64,000 nucleotides of DNA from an uncultured Clostridia bacterium (lineage in GTDB: Bacteria > Bacillota > Clostridia > Christensenellales > Borkfalkiaceae). Made by a program: the position numbers and the translations under genes. The DNA lies in contig CALWCE010000001.1 of NCBI GenBank assembly GCA_944376295.1, positions 186,001 to 250,000 of the forward strand, read 5' to 3'. Each line of letters begins with the position of its first letter. Position 1 is the first letter of the stretch. Below, in pieces: positions 38,084 through 46,721 of the stretch. The notes under the pieces were generated by a model. It made no database searches and had not been told where the DNA came from. It saw only the letters and a list, made by a program, of their open reading frames with translations.

Positions 38084-38153
38084 GCCCGAGGCGGGCAGGA
38101 ACGCCTCGGGCAGAACAAAAGCGCCGCCCGCGGCTTTGAGCCGCGGGCGGCGC
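38084..38153 (-). terminator. pgm terminator hairpins
   Basis: Nearest the gene is a 14-bp stem (38121-38134 with 38140-38153), then TTTTGTTC on the minus strand. A second stem (38084-38111, CCCGAGGC arms) follows. Confidence 0.8.
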
Positions 38154-38167
38154 CCGGAAATCAAATG

Positions 38168-39883
38168 TCATTTCACGCTTGCAAGCAGCGCTTCGACGGA
38201 AGCCTTGCATTTTTCCAACTCCGCCTCTGCCGCCGCCTCGTCCTTGGCGCGGATGGAGTAATAGATCTTGAGCTTGGGCTCGGTGCCCGAAGGACGCACG
38301 CAGACGAAGGAACCGCCCTGAAGTTCGTAGTAGACGCAGTTGCACTTGGGGATGTCGATGTGCGACTCCTTCCCCTCCCTGTCGCGGCGGACGGAGGAAG
38401 AATAATCGCGCACTGCCTCCACTTCGAGCGAGCCGAAGCTTGCGACCTTGTGCGTCTTGAGCGCGTCGACGACGGCGTTCATCTCCTTCATGGCGTTGAG
38501 ACCCGAATACTGGATGGAGATGTTCTTATCGAGCACGAAGCCGTATTTTGCGTAAATTTCCTGCAATCTGCCCCAGACCGTCTTGCCGATGTAGGTGTAA
38601 TAGCAGACCATCTCGGCGCAGAGCATGGAAGCGACGACGGCGTCCTTGTCGCGCGCATGGGTGCCGCGCAGATACCCGCACGATTCCTCGAACCCGAACA
38701 CATAGGTGTGCGAGCCGTCCTGTTCCCACTGCTTGATCTTTTCGCCGATGAACTTGAAGCCGACGGGCGTTTCGAACATGGCGACGCCGAAATCATCGCA
38801 GATCGCCTTCGCCATGCCCGTCGAAACGAAGGACTTGACGACGGCGGCGTTCTTAGGCAGCGCGTTCTCCTCTTTCAGGCGGGTGAGGATATAGTCGAGC
38901 AGCAGAATGCCCACCTGGTTGCCCGAAAGCGCGATGAACTCGCCCTTGTCGTTCTTGACGGCGACACCGAGGCGATCGGAGTCGGGATCGGTGCCGAACA
39001 CGACATCCGCATCGATCTTATTCGCAAGGTCGATGCCCATCGAGAGCGTCTCCTTGAACTCGGGGTTGGGCACCTTGACGGTGGAAAATTCGGTATCCTT
39101 GACGGTCTGTTCCTCGACGACGGTCACGTTGATGCCCAGCTTCTTCAGAATGGTCATGACGGGCACATAGCCGCTGCCGTGGACGGGGGTGTAGACGAGC
39201 TTCAAGTCCTTCCCGCACTTCTCGACCGCCTCTTTGGAGAGGGTGAGCTTGGAAAGTTCCTGAATATATGTCTCGTCCACTTCCTTGGGAACGCTCTCAA
39301 TGAGCGGGCTCTTGTCGTCCCCCGTGACGGAGAGATAGTCTTTGATCTCTTCGATGTATTTGACGACGATGGCGGTCGCCTCGGGGGACATCTGCGCACC
39401 GTCCTCGCCGTAGACCTTATAGCCGTTGTATTCCTTGGGATTGTGCGACGCCGTGATCATGATGCCCGCGATGGTCTTTAAGTACCTGACGGCATACGAG
39501 AGCATGGGCACGGGATGCACGTCGTCGAACAGATAGGCTTTGATGCCGTTCTTTGCAAGGACGGAAGCCGCCTTCTCGGCAAAGAGGCGGCTGTTCCTTC
39601 TCGTATCGTAAGAGATGACGACGCCGCGCGCCTGTTCTTCGGACGAAAGCGTCTTGATATACATGGAAAGCCCCTGCGTCGCGCGCATGACGGTGAAGAC
39701 GTTCATCATGTTCATGCCGCAGCCGATGATGCCGCGCATGCCCGCGGTGCCGAACTCGAGCTCGCCGCCGAAGCGGTACTCGATCGCCTTCTCGTCATCC
39801 TTGATGGCAAGCAGTTCTTCCCTGCACGCCTCGGGAAGGCGCGCGTCATTCAGCCAGCTCTGATAATTTTCCCTGTAACTCAT
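38168..39883 (-). CDS. pgm: Phosphoglucomutase / phosphomannomutase family
   Basis: 571 residues, the long PgcA-like form. Interconverts glucose-1-P and glucose-6-P (or mannose phosphates), feeding cell-wall and glycan precursors. Phosphoserine S146 is in TASHNPKEYNG, the metal loop is DPDSDR, and the sugar loop FGFEESCGY and phosphate loop VRPSGTEPK are present. AAGGAG precedes the ATG. 63 bases (with a CGGCGCGC/GCGCGCCG hairpin) separate it from the membrane protein gene upstream. Confidence 0.95.
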   Translation of the reverse strand: MSYRENYQSWLNDARLPEACREELLAIKDDEKAIEYRFGGELEFGTAGMRGIIGCGMNMMNVFTVMRATQGLSMYIKTLSSEEQARGVVISYDTRRNSRLFAEKAASVLAKNGIKAYLFDDVHPVPMLSYAVRYLKTIAGIMITASHNPKEYNGYKVYGEDGAQMSPEATAIVVKYIEEIKDYLSVTGDDKSPLIESVPKEVDETYIQELSKLTLSKEAVEKCGKDLKLVYTPVHGSGYVPVMTILKKLGINVTVVEEQTVKDTEFSTVKVPNPEFKETLSMGIDLANKIDADVVFGTDPDSDRLGVAVKNDKGEFIALSGNQVGILLLDYILTRLKEENALPKNAAVVKSFVSTGMAKAICDDFGVAMFETPVGFKFIGEKIKQWEQDGSHTYVFGFEESCGYLRGTHARDKDAVVASMLCAEMVCYYTYIGKTVWGRLQEIYAKYGFVLDKNISIQYSGLNAMKEMNAVVDALKTHKVASFGSLEVEAVRDYSSSVRRDREGKESHIDIPKCNCVYYELQGGSFVCVRPSGTEPKLKIYYSIRAKDEAAAEAELEKCKASVEALLASVK

Positions 39884-39946
39884 AATATACTCCTTGATTC
39901 GGCGCGCGGTGCGCGCCGTTGATTCCCCGCTATAAAATTGACTTTT

Positions 39947-40924
39947 TCAGCTCTCGAGGTCGAGGTCGATCTCGCTCTCGACAGGCATATCCTCGGCATC
40001 CCCCACCACTTTGCGCGCGTGGAGGTAGTACTTGCGGCCGTTCTCGTGATAATACAGAACGAGCTGCAGCCACAGAAGATAGAGCGCGCTTGCGGGCAGC
40101 GTGATGAGGAGGAAGCTCCCCAGCGTGCAGAACCCGCACACGGCGTTGATGACGACCATGAGATAGACGGAAATGAGATAGCTCACGAAGCGGCGCAAAA
40201 ATTTGCCCTTCAGCGTGAAACTGTCGCGAAGCCCCGCAAGGACCTTCCTATGTTCCACGGCATAGGGCATCCAGGAGGAGATGAACGTCAGCTTGAGCGC
40301 CTGCAGAACGATATAGACGGCGACGGTGAGCGAAAGCCCGACGAACGCTCCCGCAACGCTCGTTCCCTCCCCCGCCAGCGAAGGGGTATAGAAGAAGAAA
40401 AACCAGCAGAGAACGAGCGCGAGCACGTCGTAAATGAAGGAGAGCGGCACATACAGGAGGTGATAGCGCACCGCCCTGCCCAGATTTTCAAAGAATGCCG
40501 CCGAAAAGCTCGTCCTCCCGAAAGCGGACATCCTGTCGTAAGAGATGCCCATCATGCCGAAGGTCGCCATGCCGTTCAAAAAGCGGAAGATAAGATAGAG
40601 CATGACAACGCCCACAAAGGAGCCGATGACCGAGCCGATATCGGCGAAGAAAGCGGTGCCGAGCGCCGTGAGCGCCGCGCGGAAATTTTCTTCGAAGGAG
40701 GCAAGATAACTTGTATCGCCCGAAAAGAGCGCCTCGAAGAACTTGCCCGCCATCGTGACGACTTCCTTCATCTCCTCGCCCTCGAGGAGGCTCCTCAATC
40801 CCAGATCGAGGATAAAATAGGAAAGCCCGATAAAGAGCGCTCCCATCACGAGACGGTACAAAAGCAGCTTAAAGACATTGGTAAAGTTGTCGGTCAACAG
40901 CCGGAACGCACGTCTGATCGCCAT
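39947..40924 (-). CDS. Integral membrane protein of unknown function
   Basis: 325 residues with about six long hydrophobic segments and an acidic cytoplasmic tail (EDMPVESEIDLDLES). I do not recognise the family. The start is one base after the stop of the next membrane protein, which it resembles in size and layout; the two probably form a complex. Confidence 0.75.
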   Translation of the reverse strand: MAIRRAFRLLTDNFTNVFKLLLYRLVMGALFIGLSYFILDLGLRSLLEGEEMKEVVTMAGKFFEALFSGDTSYLASFEENFRAALTALGTAFFADIGSVIGSFVGVVMLYLIFRFLNGMATFGMMGISYDRMSAFGRTSFSAAFFENLGRAVRYHLLYVPLSFIYDVLALVLCWFFFFYTPSLAGEGTSVAGAFVGLSLTVAVYIVLQALKLTFISSWMPYAVEHRKVLAGLRDSFTLKGKFLRRFVSYLISVYLMVVINAVCGFCTLGSFLLITLPASALYLLWLQLVLYYHENGRKYYLHARKVVGDAEDMPVESEIDLDLES

Positions 40925-40925
40925 A

Positions 40926-41747
40926 TCAAAGCTCCCTGTAACTTAAAAGAAGGTCTTCCCGATCGAGCTTGTCCGTCTCGAAGTAGAAGGTCTCCATACG
41001 GACGCAGTAGCTCATGAAGAGGAAGGTGAAGAGCACGAGGCAGATGAGGACGGATGCCGCCTCGGGCAGGAAGGACGCCCCCCACACGATGAGCCCCGCG
41101 GGCGCGAAGGACATGAGGAGGGATAAAAGCAGCTTTCCGCGCACGCCCACCATCAGGCGGTAGGAATAAAGCAGCGACTGGAAGGGCCCGAGCCCCGTCA
41201 TCTGCATGCACGGAAGGCAGAGATAGACGAGCGAGATGAGATACAGCAGCACCGCCAGGAAGAAGAGGACGACGAGCAGCGAAAGCGCGATGATCCCGCC
41301 CGCAGACCCGACCGAAACGATGGAATAGAGCATGGCGGAAAGGACGAGCGCCCACACCTCGTAAAAGAAAAAGATGACGAGCATCATGCCTAAGACGGGC
41401 GGGAAGACGCCGCTGAGCTGCGAGAGGATGCCGCTCAACGTGCGCTTGCCGATGCGCATATGCTTTTCGACGAACGCCAGAATGAGCGACATGAAGACGA
41501 GCGTACATACGATGCCGCAGACGGCATAGATGATATCGAGCACGCTGCCGAAGCCGAAGAGGCTCCATGCGCAGAAAATTTCAAACCAGTCGGTGACGAA
41601 GTCTCCCGAAAAGAGCCCCCGCCAGAACGCCTCGATGGCGGAAAAGTCCATGGAAAGGGAGAGAAAGAGCGCGGGGATGACGGCAAAGGGCAAGATGAAC
41701 CAAATGTGCTTGACGATATACTTCCAATGCTCGTAGACGATCTGCAT
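40926..41747 (-). CDS. Integral membrane protein of unknown function, partner of the next gene
   Basis: 273 residues with about six hydrophobic segments (for example WFILPFAVIPALFLSL and IIALSLLVVLFFLAVLLYL). Starts at ATG 41747 after AAGGAGG with eight bases between; an in-frame ATG 27 bases up has no ribosome site. First gene of a run with the second membrane protein and pgm. Function unknown. Confidence 0.75.
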   Translation of the reverse strand: MQIVYEHWKYIVKHIWFILPFAVIPALFLSLSMDFSAIEAFWRGLFSGDFVTDWFEIFCAWSLFGFGSVLDIIYAVCGIVCTLVFMSLILAFVEKHMRIGKRTLSGILSQLSGVFPPVLGMMLVIFFFYEVWALVLSAMLYSIVSVGSAGGIIALSLLVVLFFLAVLLYLISLVYLCLPCMQMTGLGPFQSLLYSYRLMVGVRGKLLLSLLMSFAPAGLIVWGASFLPEAASVLICLVLFTFLFMSYCVRMETFYFETDKLDREDLLLSYREL

Positions 41748-41782
41748 CCGCACCACCTCCTTTGCAGAATTCACTCTTTCTT

Positions 41783-41811
41783 ATTATATACCAAAATCGC
41801 CCCCGTGTAAA
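41783..41811 (-). promoter_or_regulatory. Promoter of the membrane protein pair (and perhaps pgm)
   Basis: Minus strand TTTACA, 17 bases, TATAAT. Confidence 0.8.
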
Positions 41812-42065
41812 GGGTTTTTTGCAAATTTCCCTTCTTCCTGCCCCGCATCACCGCCACAAGGCATCTCCTCATGATAGGCGCCCTCTTGGCTCCTTCCCTG
41901 AGGGAGCTGTCGAGCGAAGCGAGACTGAGGGAGTCGCCTTATTATAAAAAGTGAGATATCCGATAAAAGCGCTTCTCTCCACCACGCGCGGCGGAGGGGT
42001 TGTTAAGCTCGGCGCTATGGCCGAAGCAGCAAAAGGGCGCGCAGCGGAAGGAGTCCCGCCCGTTC
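41812..42065. repeat. Intergenic gap with bordered repeat and conserved tail
   Basis: 41888-41935 is a bordered palindromic unit (GGCTCCTTCCCTGAGGGAGC, inner hairpin GTCGAGC GAA GCGAGAC, right border GAGGGAGTC). Its right flank, 41936-41983, recurs nearly base for base at 44402-44449 ahead of the second MATE gene. Confidence 0.65.
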
Positions 42066-42094
42066 TTGACATTCTCCCCCGTCCGTGTTACAAT
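42066..42094 (+). promoter_or_regulatory. Promoter giving a predicted leaderless mRNA for the TetM-like GTPase
   Basis: TTGACA, 17 bases, TACAAT, then ACACGC and ATG at 42101. The expected transcription start is the first base of the start codon. Confidence 0.75.
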
Positions 42095-42100
42095 ACACGC

Positions 42101-43996
42101 ATGAAGACGCTCAACATCGGGATCTTCGCGCACATCGACGCGGGCAAGACGACGCTTTCCGAACGCATCCTCGTGGAGGGCGGCGTCCTGCGGCGGGAAG
42201 GCAGCGTGGACAGCGGCACCGCCGCCACCGACTTTTTAGCCATCGAACGCGCCCGCGGCATCTCCGTGCGCGACGCGACCGTCACATTTGCATACAACGG
42301 CACCGCGATCGACCTCATCGACACCCCGGGGCACGCCGATCTTTCCGAAGAGACCGAGCTCGCGATGGCAGCCATCGACGCCGCCGTCCTCGTCGTCTCC
42401 GCGCGCGACGGCGTGGAAGCGCAGACCGAGCTCCTTTTGTCCATGCTCGAGGCGCGCCGCCTGCCCTTCGCCGTCTTCGTGAACAAGTGCGACTTAGAGC
42501 CCGATCCTTCCGCCGTCACCGCGGCGCTGCTTTCCCGCATCGGGCGCGAAGTGCTTTCCTGTAACACGCCCGCCTCGCTCCCCTCCCCCGCGTTCGAAGA
42601 GGACGCCGTGACCGCCCTTTCCGACGAAGCCCTGCTCGAGGGCTATCTTGCGGGTACGCTCTCCGAAGAGCGGCTCAGATCCGCCCTCACGCAGGCATGT
42701 TCCGAAGGCAAGATCGTTCCTCTCCTTTACGGCAGCGCGCGCACGGGCGCGGGCGTCAGAGAGCTCCTGTTCGTCCTCACGTCGTATTTCTCCTTTCAGC
42801 GTCACGAAGACGCCCCCTTCTCCGCCTTCGTCTATCAGGTGGAACACCGCCCGAACCTCGGGAAACTCGCCCACATCCGCCTCTTCGGCGGCACGCTTTC
42901 GGTGCGGCAGGAAGTGGAAAACGCCCGCACGGGCAGCTTATTCAAAGCGGGGCAGTTAAAGCGCATCCGCGGCGGAAAATATGAAGATACCGACCTCCTC
43001 CGCGACGGCGAAACGGGCGCCGTCGCGGGGCTTTCCGACGTGCGCGCGGGCGACTTCTTAGGCGCGCCCCCGCCCGTCTTCTATACCGTTCCCGAAGCCT
43101 ATCTCCGCGTACAGGTGACGGCAGAGCCCGACAAACTCCCCGCCCTCAAAGCGGCGCTCGAAGAACTTTCCGACGAATGGCCTTCGCTCGCCCTCGAATG
43201 GGTGCCCGAAAAGCGGCATTTGAGCGTTGCGATCGCAGGCTCGGTGCAGGCGGAAGTCTTAAAAGACACCCTTCTCGAACGCTTCCGGCTCAACGCCGCG
43301 ATCGGCGCGCCCTCCGTCGTCTACCGCGAAACGATCGCCCGCCCCGCATGGGGCTTCGAATGCTACACCATGCCAAAGCCCTGCTGGGCGGTCGTCAAGT
43401 TTTATCTCGAACCGCTTCCTCCCGGCAGCGGGCTCGTCTATGAGAGCGTGTGTTCGGAAAAAAAGATCGCCTATCGCTATCAGGAGCACGTCCGCGTCTC
43501 GGTGCCGCGCGCTTTGGAGCAGGGGCGGCTGGGCTGGAAGGTGACCGACCTCAAAGTGACGCTTGTCGACGGCGAAGACCACCCGCAGCACACCCATCCT
43601 CTCGACTTTTTCGTCGCGACCCCGATGGGCATCCACGACGGCCTCCGCAATGCGGGGAGCGTGCTTTTAGAGCCCGTCCTGCGCCTTTCCCTCACCGCGC
43701 CCGAACAGGCGATGGGAAAGCTCCTTTCGGCGCTCAGGGAGCGCCGCGCCGTTCTCGATCCCCCCGTCGTGGAAGGCGGCGCATTTTCGCTGGAAGCCGA
43801 CATCCCTGCGGGCGAGACGTTCGGGCTCAACGAGCTTGCCGCCTCGCTTTCGGGCGGCAGGGCGGCGTTCCTTTTGAAACTCAAAGGATATTATCCCTGC
43901 CCCGAGGGCGTGGGCGAAGCGCGCGGGCGCGTGGGCGTCGACCCCCTCGACCGATCTCTCTGGATCCTCCACGCAAGAGGAGCGTATAAGAAATGA
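42101..43996 (+). CDS. TetM/TetO-like ribosomal protection GTPase
   Basis: 631-residue translational GTPase of the EF-G/TetM type. G1 AHIDAGKTTLSER, a DTPGH G3 motif, NKCDLE G4, then domains II-V. In true tetracycline protection proteins the domain IV loop that reaches the drug site reads like YSPVSTPADF; here the aligned stretch is EDHPQHTHPLDFFVATP, so drug protection is uncertain. It may protect against another ligand, or be a house-keeping relative. The start aligns with the family N-terminus (MKTLNIGIFAHIDAGKTT), and no Shine-Dalgarno precedes it. Single-gene transcript. Confidence 0.85.
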   Translation: MKTLNIGIFAHIDAGKTTLSERILVEGGVLRREGSVDSGTAATDFLAIERARGISVRDATVTFAYNGTAIDLIDTPGHADLSEETELAMAAIDAAVLVVSARDGVEAQTELLLSMLEARRLPFAVFVNKCDLEPDPSAVTAALLSRIGREVLSCNTPASLPSPAFEEDAVTALSDEALLEGYLAGTLSEERLRSALTQACSEGKIVPLLYGSARTGAGVRELLFVLTSYFSFQRHEDAPFSAFVYQVEHRPNLGKLAHIRLFGGTLSVRQEVENARTGSLFKAGQLKRIRGGKYEDTDLLRDGETGAVAGLSDVRAGDFLGAPPPVFYTVPEAYLRVQVTAEPDKLPALKAALEELSDEWPSLALEWVPEKRHLSVAIAGSVQAEVLKDTLLERFRLNAAIGAPSVVYRETIARPAWGFECYTMPKPCWAVVKFYLEPLPPGSGLVYESVCSEKKIAYRYQEHVRVSVPRALEQGRLGWKVTDLKVTLVDGEDHPQHTHPLDFFVATPMGIHDGLRNAGSVLLEPVLRLSLTAPEQAMGKLLSALRERRAVLDPPVVEGGAFSLEADIPAGETFGLNELAASLSGGRAAFLLKLKGYYPCPEGVGEARGRVGVDPLDRSLWILHARGAYKK

Positions 43997-44489
43997 GTTT
44001 CGGCGCAAATCTTTCCCTTCGGGAAATCTTCGCACCGAGGAGCGAGCGCTGTGCATTCCAATCGCATTTCCTCCCGCCCACGTTATTGTCATTCTAAGAA
44101 CAATAAGTACCAAGTATGGTATGTATGCCCTGCGGGTACAAATTGAGTCCCGCAGCGGAGGGGAACCCTCCTCGCGGAAGTTATTTTTGGAAAAGATTCC
44201 TCATTTTAGCCTCCTCTTCGGGGAGGTGGCGCGTTGTCCAACATTTATGTTGGCGACGCGGCGGAGGGAGTAATAGGGCTCCCGCAAAGATTTTGCGAAG
44301 CAAAAGATTTGTGGGAAAAGGAGGAGCAGGCATCAAAGCCCTGCCCCGACCTAAGGAGGGGCTGGCGAAGTTTGCCTTGCTCCGACGCGACTGAGGGAGT
44401 CGCCTCATGATAAAAAGTGAGATATCCGAAAAAGACGCTTCTCTCCACCGCATCACTCATGACGGCGCTCCGCCACGCAAATTCAGACC
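43997..44489. repeat. Gene-free gap packed with four kinds of repeat
   Basis: 44010-44036: hairpin with TTTCCC TTC GGGAAA core, possible terminator of the GTPase gene. 44086-44178: second copy of the repeat at 1710-1832, inverted. 44209-44271: bordered unit with inner hairpin GCGTTGTCCAACA...TGTTGGCGACGC. 44273-44317: 45 bases identical, in inverted orientation, to 56003-56047. 44389-44449: right border plus tail shared with 41923-41983. No gene is seen. Confidence 0.7.
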
Positions 44490-46007
44490 ATGAACATATC
44501 CGACGATATCAAAAACGACTTCTCACAGGGAAGCGTCAAAAAACACATCGTGCGGCTCGCCGTGCCGATGACCGTTGCCATGCTCGTGCAGATGCTCTAC
44601 AACCTTGTCGACCGCATCTACATCGGGCATCTCCCCGAAGATTCCGCGAACGCCTTCACGGGGCTGGGACTCACCTTCCCCATCGTGACGCTCGTGCTCG
44701 CCTTCACCAACCTCTTCGGCACGGGCGGCGCGCCCCTCTGCTCCATCGACAGGGGCCGTCACGAGACGGCGCACGCCGAAAAGATCATGGGCAACACCTT
44801 CACGGCGCTGCTTGGCTGCTCCCTCCTCGTGATGGCGCTGTGCTATCCCCTCATGAAGCCCATCCTCTATCTCTTCGGCGCGAGCGACGCAACGTACCCC
44901 TACGCCGCGGAATACCTCAACATCTATCTCATCGGCACACCGCTCGTGATGCTCGCAACGGGCATGAACGGCTTCATCAACGTGCAGGGCTACACCAAGT
45001 ACGGCATGATAACGGTGGCGGCGGGGGCGGTCGTCAACATCGCGCTCGACCCCCTCTTCATCTTCACCTTCGGGCTCGGCGTCAAGGGCGCCGCCATCGC
45101 GACCGTCCTCTCGCAGGCAGTCTCGGCGGCGTGGGTGCTGCTCTTCCTCTGCGGGAAGAAGACGACGCTCCGCCTTAAAAAACAATATTTCAAGCCCGAA
45201 GCGCGGATCCTCAAAAGCATCATCGCGCTCGGCACGACGGGCTTTGTGATGAACGCCTCCAACGGAGCCGTGCAGATCGCCTGCAACGCGACCTTGAAGA
45301 GCGTGGGCGGCGTCATGCTCGGCGATATGTATATCGGCATCATGACGGCGCTCAACTCCCTGCGCGACGTCGTCTCCCTGCCCATCCAGGGACTGACGAA
45401 CGCTTCGCAGCCCGTCATCGGCTATAACTTGGGCGCAGGGCAATATCGGCGCATCTGGAACGCGATGGCGTTCACGGCGGTCATCGGCATCGTCTACATG
45501 GCGCTCGTGTGGCTCATCCTCTTCCTGTTCCCGCGCCCGCTCCTTTCCATCTTCGTGGAGGATCGAGAGCTCCTTAATCTCGGCGTTCCCGCCATGCACC
45601 TGTATTTCTTCGGCTTCTTCTTCATGGCGTTCCAATTCACGGGGCAGAGCACCTTCGTCGGGCTCGGCAAGGCGAAACAGGCGGTGTTCTTTTCGCTCTT
45701 CCGCAAGATCATCATCGTCGTGCCGCTCACCCTTCTGCTGCCCCGCATCGGCGCGCTCGGCGTCAACGGCGTGTTCATCGCCGAGCCGATCTCCAACCTC
45801 ATCGGAGGGCTTGCGAGCTTCCTCACGATGATCTTCACGCTGCGCAGGATGCTGAAAAGCGCACCCGAAGCTACGCCCGCCCCGCCCGCAGCGGAGACGA
45901 CAGAGACAGACATGGCGGCAGAGCCCGAGACGGCAAAGACAGCGCCCGCGAATGAGGCAGCCGAAACGGCAGAACTTCCGCCCGCACTCCCGCCGACAGA
46001 AGAATAG
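44490..46007 (+). CDS. MATE family efflux transporter with Ala/Glu/Pro-rich tail
   Basis: 505 residues; the first 450 are a complete MATE protein with 12 hydrophobic segments (MLVQMLYNLVDRIYIGHL near the start, PIQGLTNASQPVIGYNLGAG in the middle). Residues about 455-505 form a low-complexity acidic tail made of Ala, Glu, Pro and Thr, not normal for MATE proteins and probably cytoplasmic. No Shine-Dalgarno is visible before ATG 44490, and I found no good promoter, so the start context is unusual. Confidence 0.87.
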   Translation: MNISDDIKNDFSQGSVKKHIVRLAVPMTVAMLVQMLYNLVDRIYIGHLPEDSANAFTGLGLTFPIVTLVLAFTNLFGTGGAPLCSIDRGRHETAHAEKIMGNTFTALLGCSLLVMALCYPLMKPILYLFGASDATYPYAAEYLNIYLIGTPLVMLATGMNGFINVQGYTKYGMITVAAGAVVNIALDPLFIFTFGLGVKGAAIATVLSQAVSAAWVLLFLCGKKTTLRLKKQYFKPEARILKSIIALGTTGFVMNASNGAVQIACNATLKSVGGVMLGDMYIGIMTALNSLRDVVSLPIQGLTNASQPVIGYNLGAGQYRRIWNAMAFTAVIGIVYMALVWLILFLFPRPLLSIFVEDRELLNLGVPAMHLYFFGFFFMAFQFTGQSTFVGLGKAKQAVFFSLFRKIIIVVPLTLLLPRIGALGVNGVFIAEPISNLIGGLASFLTMIFTLRRMLKSAPEATPAPPAAETTETDMAAEPETAKTAPANEAAETAELPPALPPTEE

Positions 46008-46014
46008 GATATAC

Positions 46015-46055
46015 AAAAAATACGCGGCGGCGCGCCCTCTCGGGCGCGCCGCCGC
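46015..46055 (-). terminator. Bidirectional terminator between MATE and kinase genes
   Basis: 13-bp stem (46024-46036 with 46043-46055). On the minus strand TATTTTTTG follows; on the plus strand TTCCTGTTTTCC. Confidence 0.75.
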
Positions 46056-46076
46056 TTCCTGTTTTCCTTTCAAATG

Positions 46077-46595
46077 TCATTGCGCCTCAAAACTTTCCAG
46101 CCATGCCCAAGCCTCCCCGCGCGAAGGGAAGACAAAGAGCGGCACTCCCGACGCTTGCACGGCGCGGAGCACCTTGCCGCGCGTCTCGTCCGCATACGTC
46201 TCGATCCACGTCTTAAATTCGTCGTCGAGCCGCTCCTCGCAGCCCTCCGTCATATCGGGGCGCGTCCTGCCGCGGTACTCCTCGGCGCGCGCCCGCACGC
46301 TTTTGAGGCATTCCTCGGCGGAAAGATCCAGAAACACCGCCGCCTCGGCATAGCACAAACGCCAAGAAAGAGTGCGCTCGTAGTTGCCGTCCATCACCCA
46401 CGCGGGCGTATCCAGTTCGCGTGCGAGGAGCGCATCGAATTCCTCGCGGCTGCGGTTCACCCATCCCGGCAGCCACCAGATCCGATCGAGATGGACGACG
46501 GGCAGAGAAAACCGTTCCCCCATCGCCCGCGCGAAAGTCGACTTCCCCGCGCCTCCGTTCCCCAAAACGAGCACTCTTTGATACGGAAACTTCAT
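46077..46595 (-). CDS. P-loop kinase-like protein (FlaR / topology modulation family)
   Basis: 172-residue adenylate-kinase-like NTPase. Walker A GNGGAGKSTFA near residue 12, then HLDRIWWLPGW, the hallmark of the FlaR family, and a lid region RTRPDMTEGCEER. The substrate is not known. AAGGAG sits six bases before the ATG. Confidence 0.82.
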   Translation of the reverse strand: MKFPYQRVLVLGNGGAGKSTFARAMGERFSLPVVHLDRIWWLPGWVNRSREEFDALLARELDTPAWVMDGNYERTLSWRLCYAEAAVFLDLSAEECLKSVRARAEEYRGRTRPDMTEGCEERLDDEFKTWIETYADETRGKVLRAVQASGVPLFVFPSRGEAWAWLESFEAQ

Positions 46596-46721
46596 TTTGC
46601 TCTCCTTTCTTATCGGCCGTCGGCCGTCCGTCGCCCGCCGGGCATCCCTTCGGCGGCCATTCCCGCCGCGCGCCCGCGCCGCCCCTCTTGTGCGGCGCGG
46701 GCGCGCCAACTTCCAAACCGC

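Noticed and set aside
44470..44490. Second MATE gene as a fifth leaderless gene
   Set aside because: CAAATT sits six bases before the ATG, but no -35 box fits.
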